The position numbers and the translations under genes are program-made. Positions 1-6,739 of a DNA stretch of 13,717 nucleotides are shown here, one piece after another. Location: assembly GCA_018666235.1 (NCBI GenBank), contig JABJAB010000075.1, forward strand, positions 1 through 13,717. Reading direction: 5' to 3'. The notes under the pieces are model-generated. The model was given only the letters and a program-made list of their open reading frames with translations. It was not told where the DNA came from and ran no database searches. How positions within the stretch are numbered: position 1 is the first letter of the stretch; the number at the start of each line of letters is the position of its first letter. The stretch is from Ilumatobacter sp. (lineage in GTDB: Bacteria; Actinomycetota; Acidimicrobiia; Acidimicrobiales; Ilumatobacteraceae).

Positions 1-410
1 CCGAAAGTGACATCAGAACTGCCCGCACTGGCATTCTGTCTTCTCTTCTGTTTTCAAGGAGCCAAAAAGGCTACGGCACGCACCCTGACCAGGACATTCA
101 CCCAAACCAGACCGTTGGTGCCACACTCTTCCAGAAGCAAATGCCTCCGTGGAGCGAAGAGCTACGCTACGGCCATCGAGAGGTTCGCGCAACCTGCCGT
201 AAAGATTTGTGGGGCACGGCATCTCAGTCGGCGTTGCTCCAGCGGGAGAACCTCGGGTTGGTTCCTCCTCATGGAGTTCCACGTCTCCCCTGTGGGGGCG
301 CAAGCGTGGGTTCGCTCAGGCTCACGACGGCGCCTCGCCATCACCAGATCTGATTAACTACAAAGGCCCCTCTTCACACCTCAGCGACCACACCTCACGG
401 AGAATCCGAC
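1..410. other. Intergenic stretch with no recognised gene
   Basis: No reading frame on either strand in these 410 bases resembles a protein family I know. The open frames present are Arg/Ser/Pro-rich, as expected for chance frames in GC-rich DNA. No tRNA-like or known riboswitch core is visible. Two short inverted repeats occur: GGAGAACC (245-252) against GGTTCCTCC (260-268, one bulged base), and CCCC (287-290) against GGGG (from 294). The patch around 349-361 (gattaactacaaa) is unusually AT-rich and could hold a -10 element for the gene starting at 411, but no convincing -35 accompanies it. Confidence 0.5.
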
Positions 411-836
411 ATGGCCAAGCTGACACCACGTGCATCCATCCTGAGCAGCATTCCCATGTTCTCAGGGCTGTCGAAGAAGGAGCTCGCGTCGATCCAGCGG
501 ATGATGTCCAAGATCCCCATCGATGCCGGCTCGGAGTTCATCAAGCAAGGCACGGTCGGTCGGGAGGCCTTCATCATCGTGAGCGGCAATGCGTCAGTCT
601 GGAAAGACGACAAGCTCGTTGCTTCAGTTGGACCGGGCTCCGTGATCGGCGAAATGGCACTGCTTTAGGGAACACCGCGCAATGCAACCGTGAAGGCAGA
701 GAGCGACCTCATGGTCGAAGTCCTCGGCAGCCGTCAGTTCTCCGCCTTCCTTGATGCCAACATTGCAGTCACGCGCAAAGTGCTCAAGTCCACAATCACT
801 CGGCTCATGGAAGCCGAATCATCGCTGCTCGGCTAG
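411..836 (+). pseudogene. Cyclic nucleotide-binding domain protein, split by in-frame TAG
   Basis: This 141-codon frame encodes one cyclic nucleotide-binding (CAP_ED/CNBD) domain and little else: there is no helix-turn-helix, kinase or channel segment. The N-terminal part matches the domain start (IPMFSGLSKKELASI, then FIKQGTVGREAFIIVSGNAS). The phosphate-binding cassette reads GEMALL, stop, GTPRNATVKA. G80, E81 and R90 are the expected cNMP-contacting residues, and a TAG (666-668) stands at position 86. The frame then continues without further stops through a normal C-terminal helix (residues 94-141) to TAG at 834-836. Intact homologues have an amino acid such as Tyr or Glu at this place, so a single base change (for example TAC or GAG to TAG) would explain it. 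The start is supported by GGAG eight bases before ATG 411. Known domains of this type bind cAMP or cGMP; whether this one does is unknown. A sequencing error or suppression is an alternative to true pseudogenisation. Confidence 0.8.
666..668 (+). other. In-frame TAG inside the CNBD phosphate-binding cassette
   Basis: TAG falls between GEMALL and GTPRNATV, two halves of one conserved motif in the same frame. No base needs to be inserted or deleted to restore the protein, so this is a point nonsense change and not a frameshift. The nearest downstream in-frame ATG is at 711, too late to rebuild the ligand pocket. Confidence 0.9.
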
Positions 837-912
837 CACCTCTGCCCCGAGGGCCCGCAGCCAGACCCCAGCGCCAAACGCCCACGGTCCATCACCGCGA
901 GTAGGCGTCGGG

Positions 913-2550
913 TCATTCGAACGAAAACCCCTCGTAGCCGTTCGCTTCACAGGCGGCAATGAACATCAGGTAGCCGTCGGTGCTGGGATAATTCAGCAGT
1001 TGGCGACGCTTCCCGGGAATGTTGGCCCCCATGTACCAACTGTCAGCCTGAGACAGCAGGGCCATCGCAGCGACCTCGTCGAGGTGCTCCGCCCATCGGC
1101 GGTCAGCACTCGCGGTCGACTCCACACGTCTGGATCCCGTTCGACGCATGTGACTCAGCATTCTCACGACCCAGTCCCCCTGCAGCTCTGCGCAGGTCGG
1201 GCCATTGCAGAACGCTGTCGGGCTCTGCGGGCCATAGAGGAACAACAGGTTGGGGAATCCGTTGACGGCCATCCCGAACTGTGTCTCAACACCATCGGAC
1301 CACCGCTGCGTCAGCGTGTCGCCGGACGGACCGGCGATGTTGATCTGCGTGAGGCCACCGGTGTTCGCGTCAAATCCTGTTGCCAACACGAGCACATCGA
1401 AATCATGGTGCCGTCCGTCGGCGGTGCGCACGCCAGTCGCTGTGACGCGCTCGATCGGGGCACCCTGCAGATCAACGAGGTGCACGTTCGGTTGGTTGAA
1501 ACACTCGTAGTAGCCCTGCTCGAGCGAGGGGCGTTTGGTGCCGAACGGGTAGGGCGGCTCGAGCGGTGCGAGGACGTCCGCGATCGCCGTGTCCGTGATC
1601 CGGGCACGTGTCTTATCGCGCCAGAAGTCGTACGCGGTGCGATTGGCGGCGAGATCAAGACCGATGTCTTTGAAGGTCCCGGCCCAGAAGTGGAACCCGC
1701 CGGCCTGCCATGCCTCTTCAAAGACCGCACGCCGCTCCTCGGGCGACACCTCCAACGCGCCGACTTCGTGGCGAACAATGTCAAAGAAACTGCCCGGTGG
1801 TTCATTGCGTCGTCGAAAGATCTCCGGATAGTCGAGCTTGGCCCGGTCCTGTTCATCAACAGTGAGGCTGCGCTGCTGCATCGGTAATGCCGTCACCGGA
1901 GTTCGCTGGAACACAGTCAACTCAGCAGCGGTGCGGCTTGCTTCTTGCACGATCTGGACCGCACTGGCTCCGGTGCCGATCACGCCGACCCGTTTGCCAT
2001 CGAAGGCGACACCCCCGTCGGGCCACTGCGCCGTGTGCTGACACGGGCCGTCGAAGTCGTCGAGGCCAGCGATGTCAGGAATGTACGGCTTGGACGCAAA
2101 ACCGGTGCACAGCACGAAGTACCGCGCGACGATCTGACCTGCAGTCGTCTCGACAACCCACCGGCAGCGTTCTTCGTCGAAACGAGCAGCCGTAACTTGT
2201 GTGTCGAGACGAATGTGACGCCGCAAGTCGAGCGTGTCAACGACGTGATCGAAGTAGCGGCGCAGCTCTTCTTGACCCGGGAACCGCTCGGTCCAGTTCC
2301 AGTCGCGCCACACGGCCTCGATCGAGAACTCGTAGTTCGGCACGTGGGAGTCGACGCGGGCGCCCGGGTAGCGGTTCGTGTTCCACACACCACCGACGCC
2401 TGAACTTGCTTCGACGACCTGAGCATCGAAGCCTTCCTGACGCAGGCGGTGGAGTTGATACAGCCCGTTGAAGCCGGCGCCGACGACGAGAACATCGAGC
2501 TCCTGATCGTGCTCCTGCGGCTGGGAACCGCGCGACCGTCCGATCACCAT
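913..2550 (-). CDS. Baeyer-Villiger monooxygenase (flavin-containing, CHMO type)
   Basis: The enzyme is predicted to use FAD, NADPH and O2 to insert oxygen next to a ketone carbonyl, giving an ester or lactone; it is soluble and cytoplasmic. At 545 residues it has the length of type I BVMOs such as cyclohexanone monooxygenase. Motifs in order: FAD Rossmann GAGFNG (24-29), the GVWNTNRYPGARVD segment (54-67), the complete BVMO fingerprint FxGxxxHxxxWP (F166, G168, H172, W176, P177), NADPH Rossmann GTGASA (192-197), and near the C-terminus LATGF, NGPTCAELQGDW and DSWYMGANIPGK. All parts look intact. The real substrate cannot be read from sequence. ATG 2550 is the only good start: a TAG lies in frame upstream near 2630 with no ATG, GTG or TTG between. 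No strong Shine-Dalgarno precedes it; a GGAGGG lies further up, before a 13-codon ORF that overlaps this start. The gene converges on the CNBD gene and diverges from the DUF4389 gene. Confidence 0.93.
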   Translation of the reverse strand: MVIGRSRGSQPQEHDQELDVLVVGAGFNGLYQLHRLRQEGFDAQVVEASSGVGGVWNTNRYPGARVDSHVPNYEFSIEAVWRDWNWTERFPGQEELRRYFDHVVDTLDLRRHIRLDTQVTAARFDEERCRWVVETTAGQIVARYFVLCTGFASKPYIPDIAGLDDFDGPCQHTAQWPDGGVAFDGKRVGVIGTGASAVQIVQEASRTAAELTVFQRTPVTALPMQQRSLTVDEQDRAKLDYPEIFRRRNEPPGSFFDIVRHEVGALEVSPEERRAVFEEAWQAGGFHFWAGTFKDIGLDLAANRTAYDFWRDKTRARITDTAIADVLAPLEPPYPFGTKRPSLEQGYYECFNQPNVHLVDLQGAPIERVTATGVRTADGRHHDFDVLVLATGFDANTGGLTQINIAGPSGDTLTQRWSDGVETQFGMAVNGFPNLLFLYGPQSPTAFCNGPTCAELQGDWVVRMLSHMRRTGSRRVESTASADRRWAEHLDEVAAMALLSQADSWYMGANIPGKRRQLLNYPSTDGYLMFIAACEANGYEGFSFE

Positions 2551-2585
2551 GTGAACACCATCTTGGCCGTCGTTGCGTGCTGCAT
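2544..2585 (-). CDS. Possible 13-codon leader ORF overlapping the BVMO start
   Basis: On the minus strand, ATG at 2585 opens a 13-codon frame (MQHATTAKMVFTW) ending in TGA at 2544-2546. It is preceded by GGAGGG four bases upstream (2590-2595), with a second GGAGG just above it. Its last codons overlap the BVMO start: the string ACATGGTGA contains the BVMO ATG and the leader TGA. This arrangement could deliver terminating ribosomes to the BVMO start, which has no good Shine-Dalgarno of its own. It may equally be chance; the peptide has no recognisable family. Confidence 0.3.
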   Translation of the reverse strand: MQHATTAKMVFTW

Positions 2586-2650
2586 GTTCCCTCCGATTCC
2601 TCCGATCTTGTCGGATGAGGTGCGGCTACTTCGATTCGCAGCCCGCTGAA

Positions 2651-2692
2651 GACGCGACGGCACGCGGAACTGGCGCGACGGCACACAGAACC
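2651..2692. repeat. Two tandem 21-bp repeats in the divergent intergenic region
   Basis: Positions 2651-2671 and 2672-2692 agree at 17 of 21 bases, including the perfect 11-base core CGCGACGGCAC (2653-2663 and 2674-2684) and the trailing GAAC. The 21-bp spacing is two helical turns, so both cores face the same side of DNA. They lie between the divergent BVMO and DUF4389 genes and end right before a possible ATG at 2693. A paired regulator site is a reasonable reading, but unproven. Confidence 0.5.
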
Positions 2693-2710
2693 ATGGAAAC
2701 ATGGAACGCG

Positions 2711-3613
2711 ATGACGAACGACGGCAGCACCCCATTCAGTCCTCCGGCACCGCCACCTCCGCCCCCACCGCCTCAGGCCGGTGGGCCAGGCGCAGTGCCA
2801 CCAGGGCCGGCGTACCCGGCACGATTTGACGTCCGGTACCCCGAGCAGCTCAGCCGCGTGACCACTGCGTTTCGCCTGATCCTGGTCATCCCCATCGCGA
2901 TCTTGCTGAGCGTGCTCAGCGGCAGTGGAACCCAAGTCACGCAGACTGCTGGCGGGGAATGGGTCATGACCAGCACGGCGAGTGTTGCGAGCGCTCTCTT
3001 CGGAGCAACGTTGTTGATGATTCTGTTCCGGAAGCGCTACCCGCGCTGGTGGTTTGACTTCAACTTGGAGCTCACTCGATTCACTGCCCGCGTCGGTGTG
3101 TACATGGCACTGTTGACCGACGAGTACCCGTCGACTGTCGACGCCCAGAGCGTGGCACTGGATATCGACTATCCAGACGCGGAGCACGATCTGCGTCGCG
3201 GACTCCCGCTGGTCAAGTGGTTCCTGGCCATTCCCCACTACATCGTGTTGTTCTTCTTGGCGATCGGCGCGTTCTTCGCAGTGATCGCCGCTTGGTTCGC
3301 GATCCTGTTCACTGGCCGATACCCGCGAGGCCTGTTCAACTTCGTCGTCGGTGTCGGACGATGGGGCATGCGCGTCAACGCCTACGCGTTCCTCCTCACG
3401 ACCGACCAGTACCCCCCCGTTCTCACTTCGCTGACCGATCCCCACAACCGACCGTTTGCGCACCCGCCACGTGTCGCCGGCGGCGGTTCCTGGGTGCGCA
3501 AACGACTGATCTGTCGGACCGGATGGGCGCGTAGGGTGGCCCCATGGGGCAGATCGGAGTCGTGCTTGGCGCCGGCGGCATCGTCGGAGCCGCCTACCAC
3601 GCCGGAGTGTTGA
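2711..3613 (+). CDS. DUF4389-type membrane protein, C-terminus probably frameshifted
   Basis: The function of this family is unknown. After a proline-rich cytoplasmic N-terminus (eight prolines in a row, residues 14-21) come hydrophobic segments at about 54-70, 90-106 and 168-200. The protein is an internal duplication: RYPRWWFDFNLELTRFTARVGVY (109-131) resembles RYPRGLFNFVVGVGRWGMRVNAY (203-225), each followed by an LTDEYP or LTTDQYPP block. As read, the frame continues after YPP into an Arg/Pro/Ser-rich tail and overlaps the next gene by 70 bases. Dropping one C from the C7 run at 3412-3418 gives YPPFSLR and a stop at 3432-3434, which is how DUF4389 proteins usually end and makes the protein 240 residues. 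I think that shorter end is original. The start is uncertain: ATG 2711 (GGAA eight bases upstream) or ATG 2693, in frame. Confidence 0.75.
   Translation: MTNDGSTPFSPPAPPPPPPPPQAGGPGAVPPGPAYPARFDVRYPEQLSRVTTAFRLILVIPIAILLSVLSGSGTQVTQTAGGEWVMTSTASVASALFGATLLMILFRKRYPRWWFDFNLELTRFTARVGVYMALLTDEYPSTVDAQSVALDIDYPDAEHDLRRGLPLVKWFLAIPHYIVLFFLAIGAFFAVIAAWFAILFTGRYPRGLFNFVVGVGRWGMRVNAYAFLLTTDQYPPVLTSLTDPHNRPFAHPPRVAGGGSWVRKRLICRTGWARRVAPWGRSESCLAPAASSEPPTTPEC
3412..3418 (+). other. C7 homopolymer, likely frameshift site in the DUF4389 gene
   Basis: Seven consecutive C follow a TA in the codon series TAC CCC CCC GTT. With six C the series is TAC CCC CCG TTC TCA CTT CGC TGA, restoring the family-typical YPPFSL ending. 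The change removes the implausible 70-base overlap with the patatin gene and frees that gene's promoter. It may be a sequencing error, a fixed mutation or slippage-prone expression. Confidence 0.7.
3532..3537 (+). promoter_or_regulatory. -10 box TAGGGT, leaderless start of the patatin-like gene
   Basis: TAGGGT fits TANNNT and is followed by exactly six bases (GGCCCC) and then ATG 3544, so transcription would start at or beside the A of the start codon. No clear -35 is seen. Confidence 0.5.
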
Positions 3614-4494
3614 CAGCTTTGGCCGAGGCCGGCTTCGACGCCCGAGACGCAGAAGTGCTTGTCGGAACCTCCGCCGGTGCCGGCGTGGCGGCCACATTGC
3701 GCGCCGGGTTTCCGCCCATCGACCTCGCACCGCGCACGCTGGCTCAGCCGATTTCCACCGAAGCGGCTGCGATCGTTGGGCGCACGGGAGGGCCGCCAAC
3801 CATCGACATGCGGCCGCGACCACTCTCGCGTCTACCGCGTCCTGCTTCACCGAACATGGTGCTGCGATCGGGCGGGCGCCCCGGCAAAGTGTTCGCCGCG
3901 CTGACACCAACCGGAACGATCTCGACCAACGTCATCGGTGAACGAATCAAGATGCTGTACGGCAATCTCTCGTGGCCCGCGCAACCATTGTGGATCTGCG
4001 CCGTCGACCTCGACAGTGGCGATCGAGTCGTGTTCGGTCGCGAGGGCACCGACGCGCCGGTCGGCGTCGCCGTCCAGGCATCGTCGTCGATTCCCGGCGT
4101 CTTCCGGCCCGTCGAACACGCGGGGCGGCGATATGTCGATGGTGCCGTGCATTCCCCCACCAACGCCGACCTCCTCGCCGACGCCGGGCTCGATCTCGTC
4201 GTCATCGTTTCGCCGATGTCAGAGACGCGAGGCGGGCGCGGCCCGTCGATGCCGGGACTCCGTGGCGTGCAAGCCCGACAGCTGGCAACCGAAGTGAAAC
4301 GGCTTCGCGACGCCGGCACCAATGTTGTCACCTTCCAACCGACACCAGCTGACGTTGCGGCCATGGGCCGCAACTCCATGGACGCGACTCGACGCGAGGC
4401 AACGACCGAAACCGCTCTCGCCTCGGCCCGAACACGCCTGACTGACCCAGCACTCGCCGAGCGCCTCGACACCCTCCGGACCGCTTCGTCCTGA
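3544..4494 (+). CDS. Patatin-like phospholipase / serine hydrolase
   Basis: Patatin-family enzymes hydrolyse acyl esters of lipids with a Ser-Asp dyad. This 316-residue protein starts with the oxyanion-hole loop GAGGIVG (9-15), then has the nucleophile elbow GTSAG (41-45, Ser43), and the DGA motif with the catalytic Asp199 in RRYVDGAVHSPTNADLLAD. Family spacing and length match bacterial RssA/YchK-type proteins; all catalytic elements are present. No signal peptide or transmembrane segment is evident, so a cytoplasmic or peripheral location is likely. The start ATG 3544 puts the oxyanion motif at the very N-terminus, as usual, and is preceded by a leaderless-type -10. It is followed on the same strand by a PPOX gene about 60 bases later. 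The lipid substrate cannot be predicted. Confidence 0.9.
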   Translation: MGQIGVVLGAGGIVGAAYHAGVLTALAEAGFDARDAEVLVGTSAGAGVAATLRAGFPPIDLAPRTLAQPISTEAAAIVGRTGGPPTIDMRPRPLSRLPRPASPNMVLRSGGRPGKVFAALTPTGTISTNVIGERIKMLYGNLSWPAQPLWICAVDLDSGDRVVFGREGTDAPVGVAVQASSSIPGVFRPVEHAGRRYVDGAVHSPTNADLLADAGLDLVVIVSPMSETRGGRGPSMPGLRGVQARQLATEVKRLRDAGTNVVTFQPTPADVAAMGRNSMDATRREATTETALASARTRLTDPALAERLDTLRTASS

Positions 4495-4553
4495 TCGCCC
4501 GCAGATCCACGCGCTTGGGGAATGCCCACGCCTCGTCAAACGTTGTAGTGAAC

Positions 4554-4949
4554 ATGGCCGTCATTCCAGAATCGCACGCTGACCTGCTGACCAAAAAGAC
4601 CTTCTGGCACATCGCCACCATGGGCCCGCACGACGAAATCCAGTCGAGCCCGGTCTGGGGCGGCTGGGACGGCGAACACTTCATGTTCTCTCTGACCAGA
4701 GGCCGACAGAAGTACGAGAACCTCGTCCGTAATCCAACGATCGCCGTGTCCGGCACGGATCCAGACAGCCCGTACCGCTACCTCGAAATCCGTGGCACGG
4801 TCGTGCGTATCGATGACGATTCATCAAACACGTTCATCGACTCGATGGCCAAGAAGTACATCAACGCCGACGCGTACCCGCACCACCAGGAAGGTGACCA
4901 TCGCGTTGTCATGGTCGTGCAGCCATCGCGCACCAGCCAGATGGGCTGA
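4554..4949 (+). CDS. PPOX-class split-barrel oxidoreductase, probably F420-dependent
   Basis: This 131-residue protein resembles the pyridoxamine-5'-phosphate-oxidase-like FMN/F420-binding split-barrel enzymes common in Actinobacteria. Family features include the opening MAVIPESHADLLTKKTFWHI, the strand QSSPVWGGWDGEHFMFS (30-46), the basic patch RGRQKYENLVRNPTIAVS (49-66) that in relatives contacts the cofactor phosphate, and YRYLEIRGTVVRID (74-87). The N-terminus at ATG 4554 matches family length; the frame remains open upstream to a TTG at 4515, giving 13 extra residues without family character. Neither start has a clear Shine-Dalgarno, and unlike its neighbours ATG 4554 has no TANNNT six bases upstream. 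F420 against FMN preference is inference from subfamily resemblance; the substrate is unknown. It lies downstream of the patatin gene and converges on the TRIC gene. Confidence 0.85.
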   Translation: MAVIPESHADLLTKKTFWHIATMGPHDEIQSSPVWGGWDGEHFMFSLTRGRQKYENLVRNPTIAVSGTDPDSPYRYLEIRGTVVRIDDDSSNTFIDSMAKKYINADAYPHHQEGDHRVVMVVQPSRTSQMG

Positions 4950-4988
4950 ATCCGGCCGTGTTCGCAGGCCGCGCTGCCGGCCCGAACC

Positions 4989-5660
4989 TCAGGATTCCGT
5001 GGCCGATCGGAACGGCATCGGTGCACGCCAGCGGAAATGCATGGCAGCAATTCTGAACACGAAGACCATGATCGCCACCCCGATGGCAACGCCACCGCTG
5101 TAGAAATCATTGCGCAGCGACACGACCACCGCCGTCGCACCGAGCGCTGCGGGGATCGCGTAAAGCGTGCTGTCACGATGAAAAATACTTGGGTGTTCGT
5201 TGGCGAGGACGTCGCGGATGATGCCGCCACCGGCCGCCGAGATCACACCGATCAGCACGGCGCCAACCGCACTTGTTCCGAACGAAAAGGCCTTCACGGC
5301 ACCAGTCACGCAGAACAACCCCAGGCCTGCCGCGTCGAAAATCAGCACCGCACGGTTGACGCGCTGATTGATCAGCCAATGGCCGACAAAAACCAAAGCC
5401 GCAGCGCCGAGCGGCACGACCAGATACAGCACGTCGCTGAACGCCGTCGGCGGCGTCGCACCGAGCAGCAGGTCGCGCAAGACACCGCCGCCCAACGCCG
5501 TCACGAGTGCCAGCGAAATCACGCCCACCAGCTCGAAGCCCTTGCGAACTGCGAGCAAACCACCCGAGATGGCAAACGCGAAGACCCCAATCAAATCCAA
5601 TGTCCGTTCAAGTGTGGGCTCAAGTCCACTGAACGTGCTCGCCTGGGCAATGAGGTTCAT
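4989..5660 (-). CDS. TRIC/UPF0126 family membrane protein (cation channel-like)
   Basis: This 223-residue, very hydrophobic protein has the duplicated structure of the UPF0126 (bacterial TRIC) family, whose members form trimeric cation-permeable channels or have been linked to glycine transport. Each half holds the hallmark glycine-rich loop followed by Arg-Asp: GGGVLRD (57-63) and GGGIIRD (144-150), each followed by LL or VL. About seven membrane segments can be counted between residues 20 and 210. The start codon overlaps the stop of the upstream deacylase gene (ATGA), so the two are almost certainly one transcript with translational coupling. The gene converges on the PPOX gene, 39 bases away. 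Actual transported substrate is unknown. Family assignment is firm. Confidence 0.92.
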   Translation of the reverse strand: MNLIAQASTFSGLEPTLERTLDLIGVFAFAISGGLLAVRKGFELVGVISLALVTALGGGVLRDLLLGATPPTAFSDVLYLVVPLGAAALVFVGHWLINQRVNRAVLIFDAAGLGLFCVTGAVKAFSFGTSAVGAVLIGVISAAGGGIIRDVLANEHPSIFHRDSTLYAIPAALGATAVVVSLRNDFYSGGVAIGVAIMVFVFRIAAMHFRWRAPMPFRSATES

Positions 5661-6178
5661 GCCGGTGGTGCTTCCGGGGGATCCTTGGCGAGGTCTTCGA
5701 CAACTTCAACATGGGGGAGCGACGTCAGGATCTGCGGCGCACCAATAACCTTGCAGCTCCGACTCCCACCGCCAAGCACGATGCGTTCGCACTCCATCAC
5801 TCGACTATCGACCCATAACGGCATGTGCTCGCTCAATCCGATGGGCGTGACGCCGCCAACCCTCATGCCGGTGAGTTCCTCGGTGACGTCTGACCCAGCG
5901 AACGAGCACTTCTTTACGCCAAGCTTCTTGCGCACCACCTTGTTGACGTCAAGTCGGGTGCTCGCCAACACGACACAGGCCACGTAGACCGGCGGATCGC
6001 TCTTGCCGATCACGACCAAGGTGTTGGCTGATTGGTCGAGCGTGTAGCCATAGGCTTCGACGAACTGTGCGGTGTCGGCGAGTTCTGGGTCACAGTCGAT
6101 GACCTCGACATCGAGGGACGGATCGTTCGACCCGAGCTGGGCGACGATGCGTCGAACGTCGGCTTCAGTTGCATCCAT
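5657..6178 (-). CDS. YbaK/ProX-type aminoacyl-tRNA deacylase
   Basis: YbaK-domain proteins remove wrongly attached amino acids from tRNA, such as Cys or Ala from tRNA-Pro. This 173-residue protein shows the single domain: the strand NTLVVIGKSDPPVYVACVV (52-70), the basic helix RLDVNKVVRKKLG (75-87), the TGMRVGGVTPIGL loop (103-115) that shapes the substrate pocket, and GGGSRSCKV (136-144) near the C-terminus. There is no synthetase fusion, so it is a stand-alone trans-editing factor. Which mischarged tRNA it acts on is not readable. The ATG at 6178 lies six bases after a TACGAT box, a leaderless layout. Its stop overlaps the TRIC start by four bases, forming a two-gene operon, and it diverges from the Ddn-like gene across 65 bases. 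Confidence 0.9.
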   Translation of the reverse strand: MDATEADVRRIVAQLGSNDPSLDVEVIDCDPELADTAQFVEAYGYTLDQSANTLVVIGKSDPPVYVACVVLASTRLDVNKVVRKKLGVKKCSFAGSDVTEELTGMRVGGVTPIGLSEHMPLWVDSRVMECERIVLGGGSRSCKVIGAPQILTSLPHVEVVEDLAKDPPEAPPA

Positions 6179-6184
6179 AGCCGC

Positions 6185-6190
6185 ATCGTA
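6185..6190 (-). promoter_or_regulatory. -10 box TACGAT, leaderless start of the YbaK-type gene
   Basis: On the minus strand TACGAT is followed by GCGGCT (six bases) and ATG 6178. There is no Shine-Dalgarno between them, and the geometry places the transcript start at the start codon. Confidence 0.5.
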
Positions 6191-6231
6191 GGAGTCCGCG
6201 GGCGCCTCGGAGGTGACGGGCAGCTGCTCGG

Positions 6232-6237
6232 TAGCGT
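6232..6237 (+). promoter_or_regulatory. -10 box TAGCGT, leaderless start of the Ddn-like gene
   Basis: TAGCGT is followed by GATGGA (six bases) and ATG 6244. It lies in the same 65-base gap as the divergent YbaK promoter; the two -10 boxes are about 40 bases apart and point away from each other. Confidence 0.5.
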
Positions 6238-6243
6238 GATGGA

Positions 6244-6597
6244 ATGACGTCGATCCCCGCAGCCCAGGCAGAGCTCACACGAACGGCATTTCGCACGCTC
6301 AACTCGGTCGTGAAGCCCGCCGTGATCGCCGGCGTTGGCAACCCATTTCCCGTGGGTGGCGGCGCCATCGTGCTCGAGGTGACGGGACGCGTGTCGGGCG
6401 AGCCGCGGCAAGTGCCGCTTCTGGCCACCCGGCTCGGCGACAAACTGATGGTCAGCACAGTCCGCAGCGACTCGCAGTGGTTGCGCAACATCGAAGCCGA
6501 CCCGAATGTCGTCGTTCACCTCTATGGCAAGCGCCGAGCCGCCACCGCAGAAGTTACGCGCGGAACGCTGAACGTCGTCGCCATCAGTCTCGCCTGA
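6244..6597 (+). CDS. Ddn-like deazaflavin (F420)-dependent nitroreductase family protein
   Basis: This 117-residue protein belongs to the DUF385/Ddn group, small split-barrel enzymes that take hydride from reduced F420 and in mycobacteria reduce quinones and nitroimidazoles. Diagnostic stretches are GAIVLEVTGRVSGEPRQVPLL (40-60) and STVRSDSQWLRNIEADPNVVVHL (71-93), which in the family line the F420 pocket, and RGTLNVV near the end. It is slightly shorter than the usual 120-150 residues but looks complete. The start ATG 6244 is supported by the -10 box six bases upstream. It stands alone, converging on the second PPOX gene 142 bases away. The physiological substrate is unknown. Confidence 0.9.
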   Translation: MTSIPAAQAELTRTAFRTLNSVVKPAVIAGVGNPFPVGGGAIVLEVTGRVSGEPRQVPLLATRLGDKLMVSTVRSDSQWLRNIEADPNVVVHLYGKRRAATAEVTRGTLNVVAISLA

Positions 6598-6739
6598 CGG
6601 CCCGTCCTCTCGCGAGCGCGCCAATCGCTGCCCGCTCAGACCAGCAATCCGCCCCATTCTGGACCCAGGTCTACGGGTCGGGCATCACGCCTGACCACCG
6701 TCGAGCGCTCCGGACTCCGTCCTTCGGTTGCGGCTCAGC

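Noticed and set aside
666..668. TAG as a pyrrolysine codon
   Set aside because: No pyl genes or supporting context are visible, and pyrrolysine is not expected in this kind of organism; a point mutation is simpler.
751..1887. Open plus-strand frame of 378 codons opposite the BVMO
   Set aside because: It is the antisense of a protein with an intact family fingerprint; no independent coding signal.
2237..3910. Open minus-strand frame of 557 codons spanning the BVMO start and the DUF4389 and patatin genes
   Set aside because: It is Arg/Ser/Pro-rich without family motifs and lies antisense to three recognised genes; long chance frames are normal in GC-rich DNA.
4950..4988. Bidirectional terminator between the convergent PPOX and TRIC genes
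   Set aside because: Short GC-rich inverted segments exist (GGCCG and CGGCC, GCAG and CTGC), but pairing is broken and no T-run flanks it.
6662..6679. Hairpin GACCC...GGGTC between the convergent Ddn-like and PPOX genes
   Set aside because: Only five base pairs with an eight-base loop and no T-run; too weak to call a terminator.
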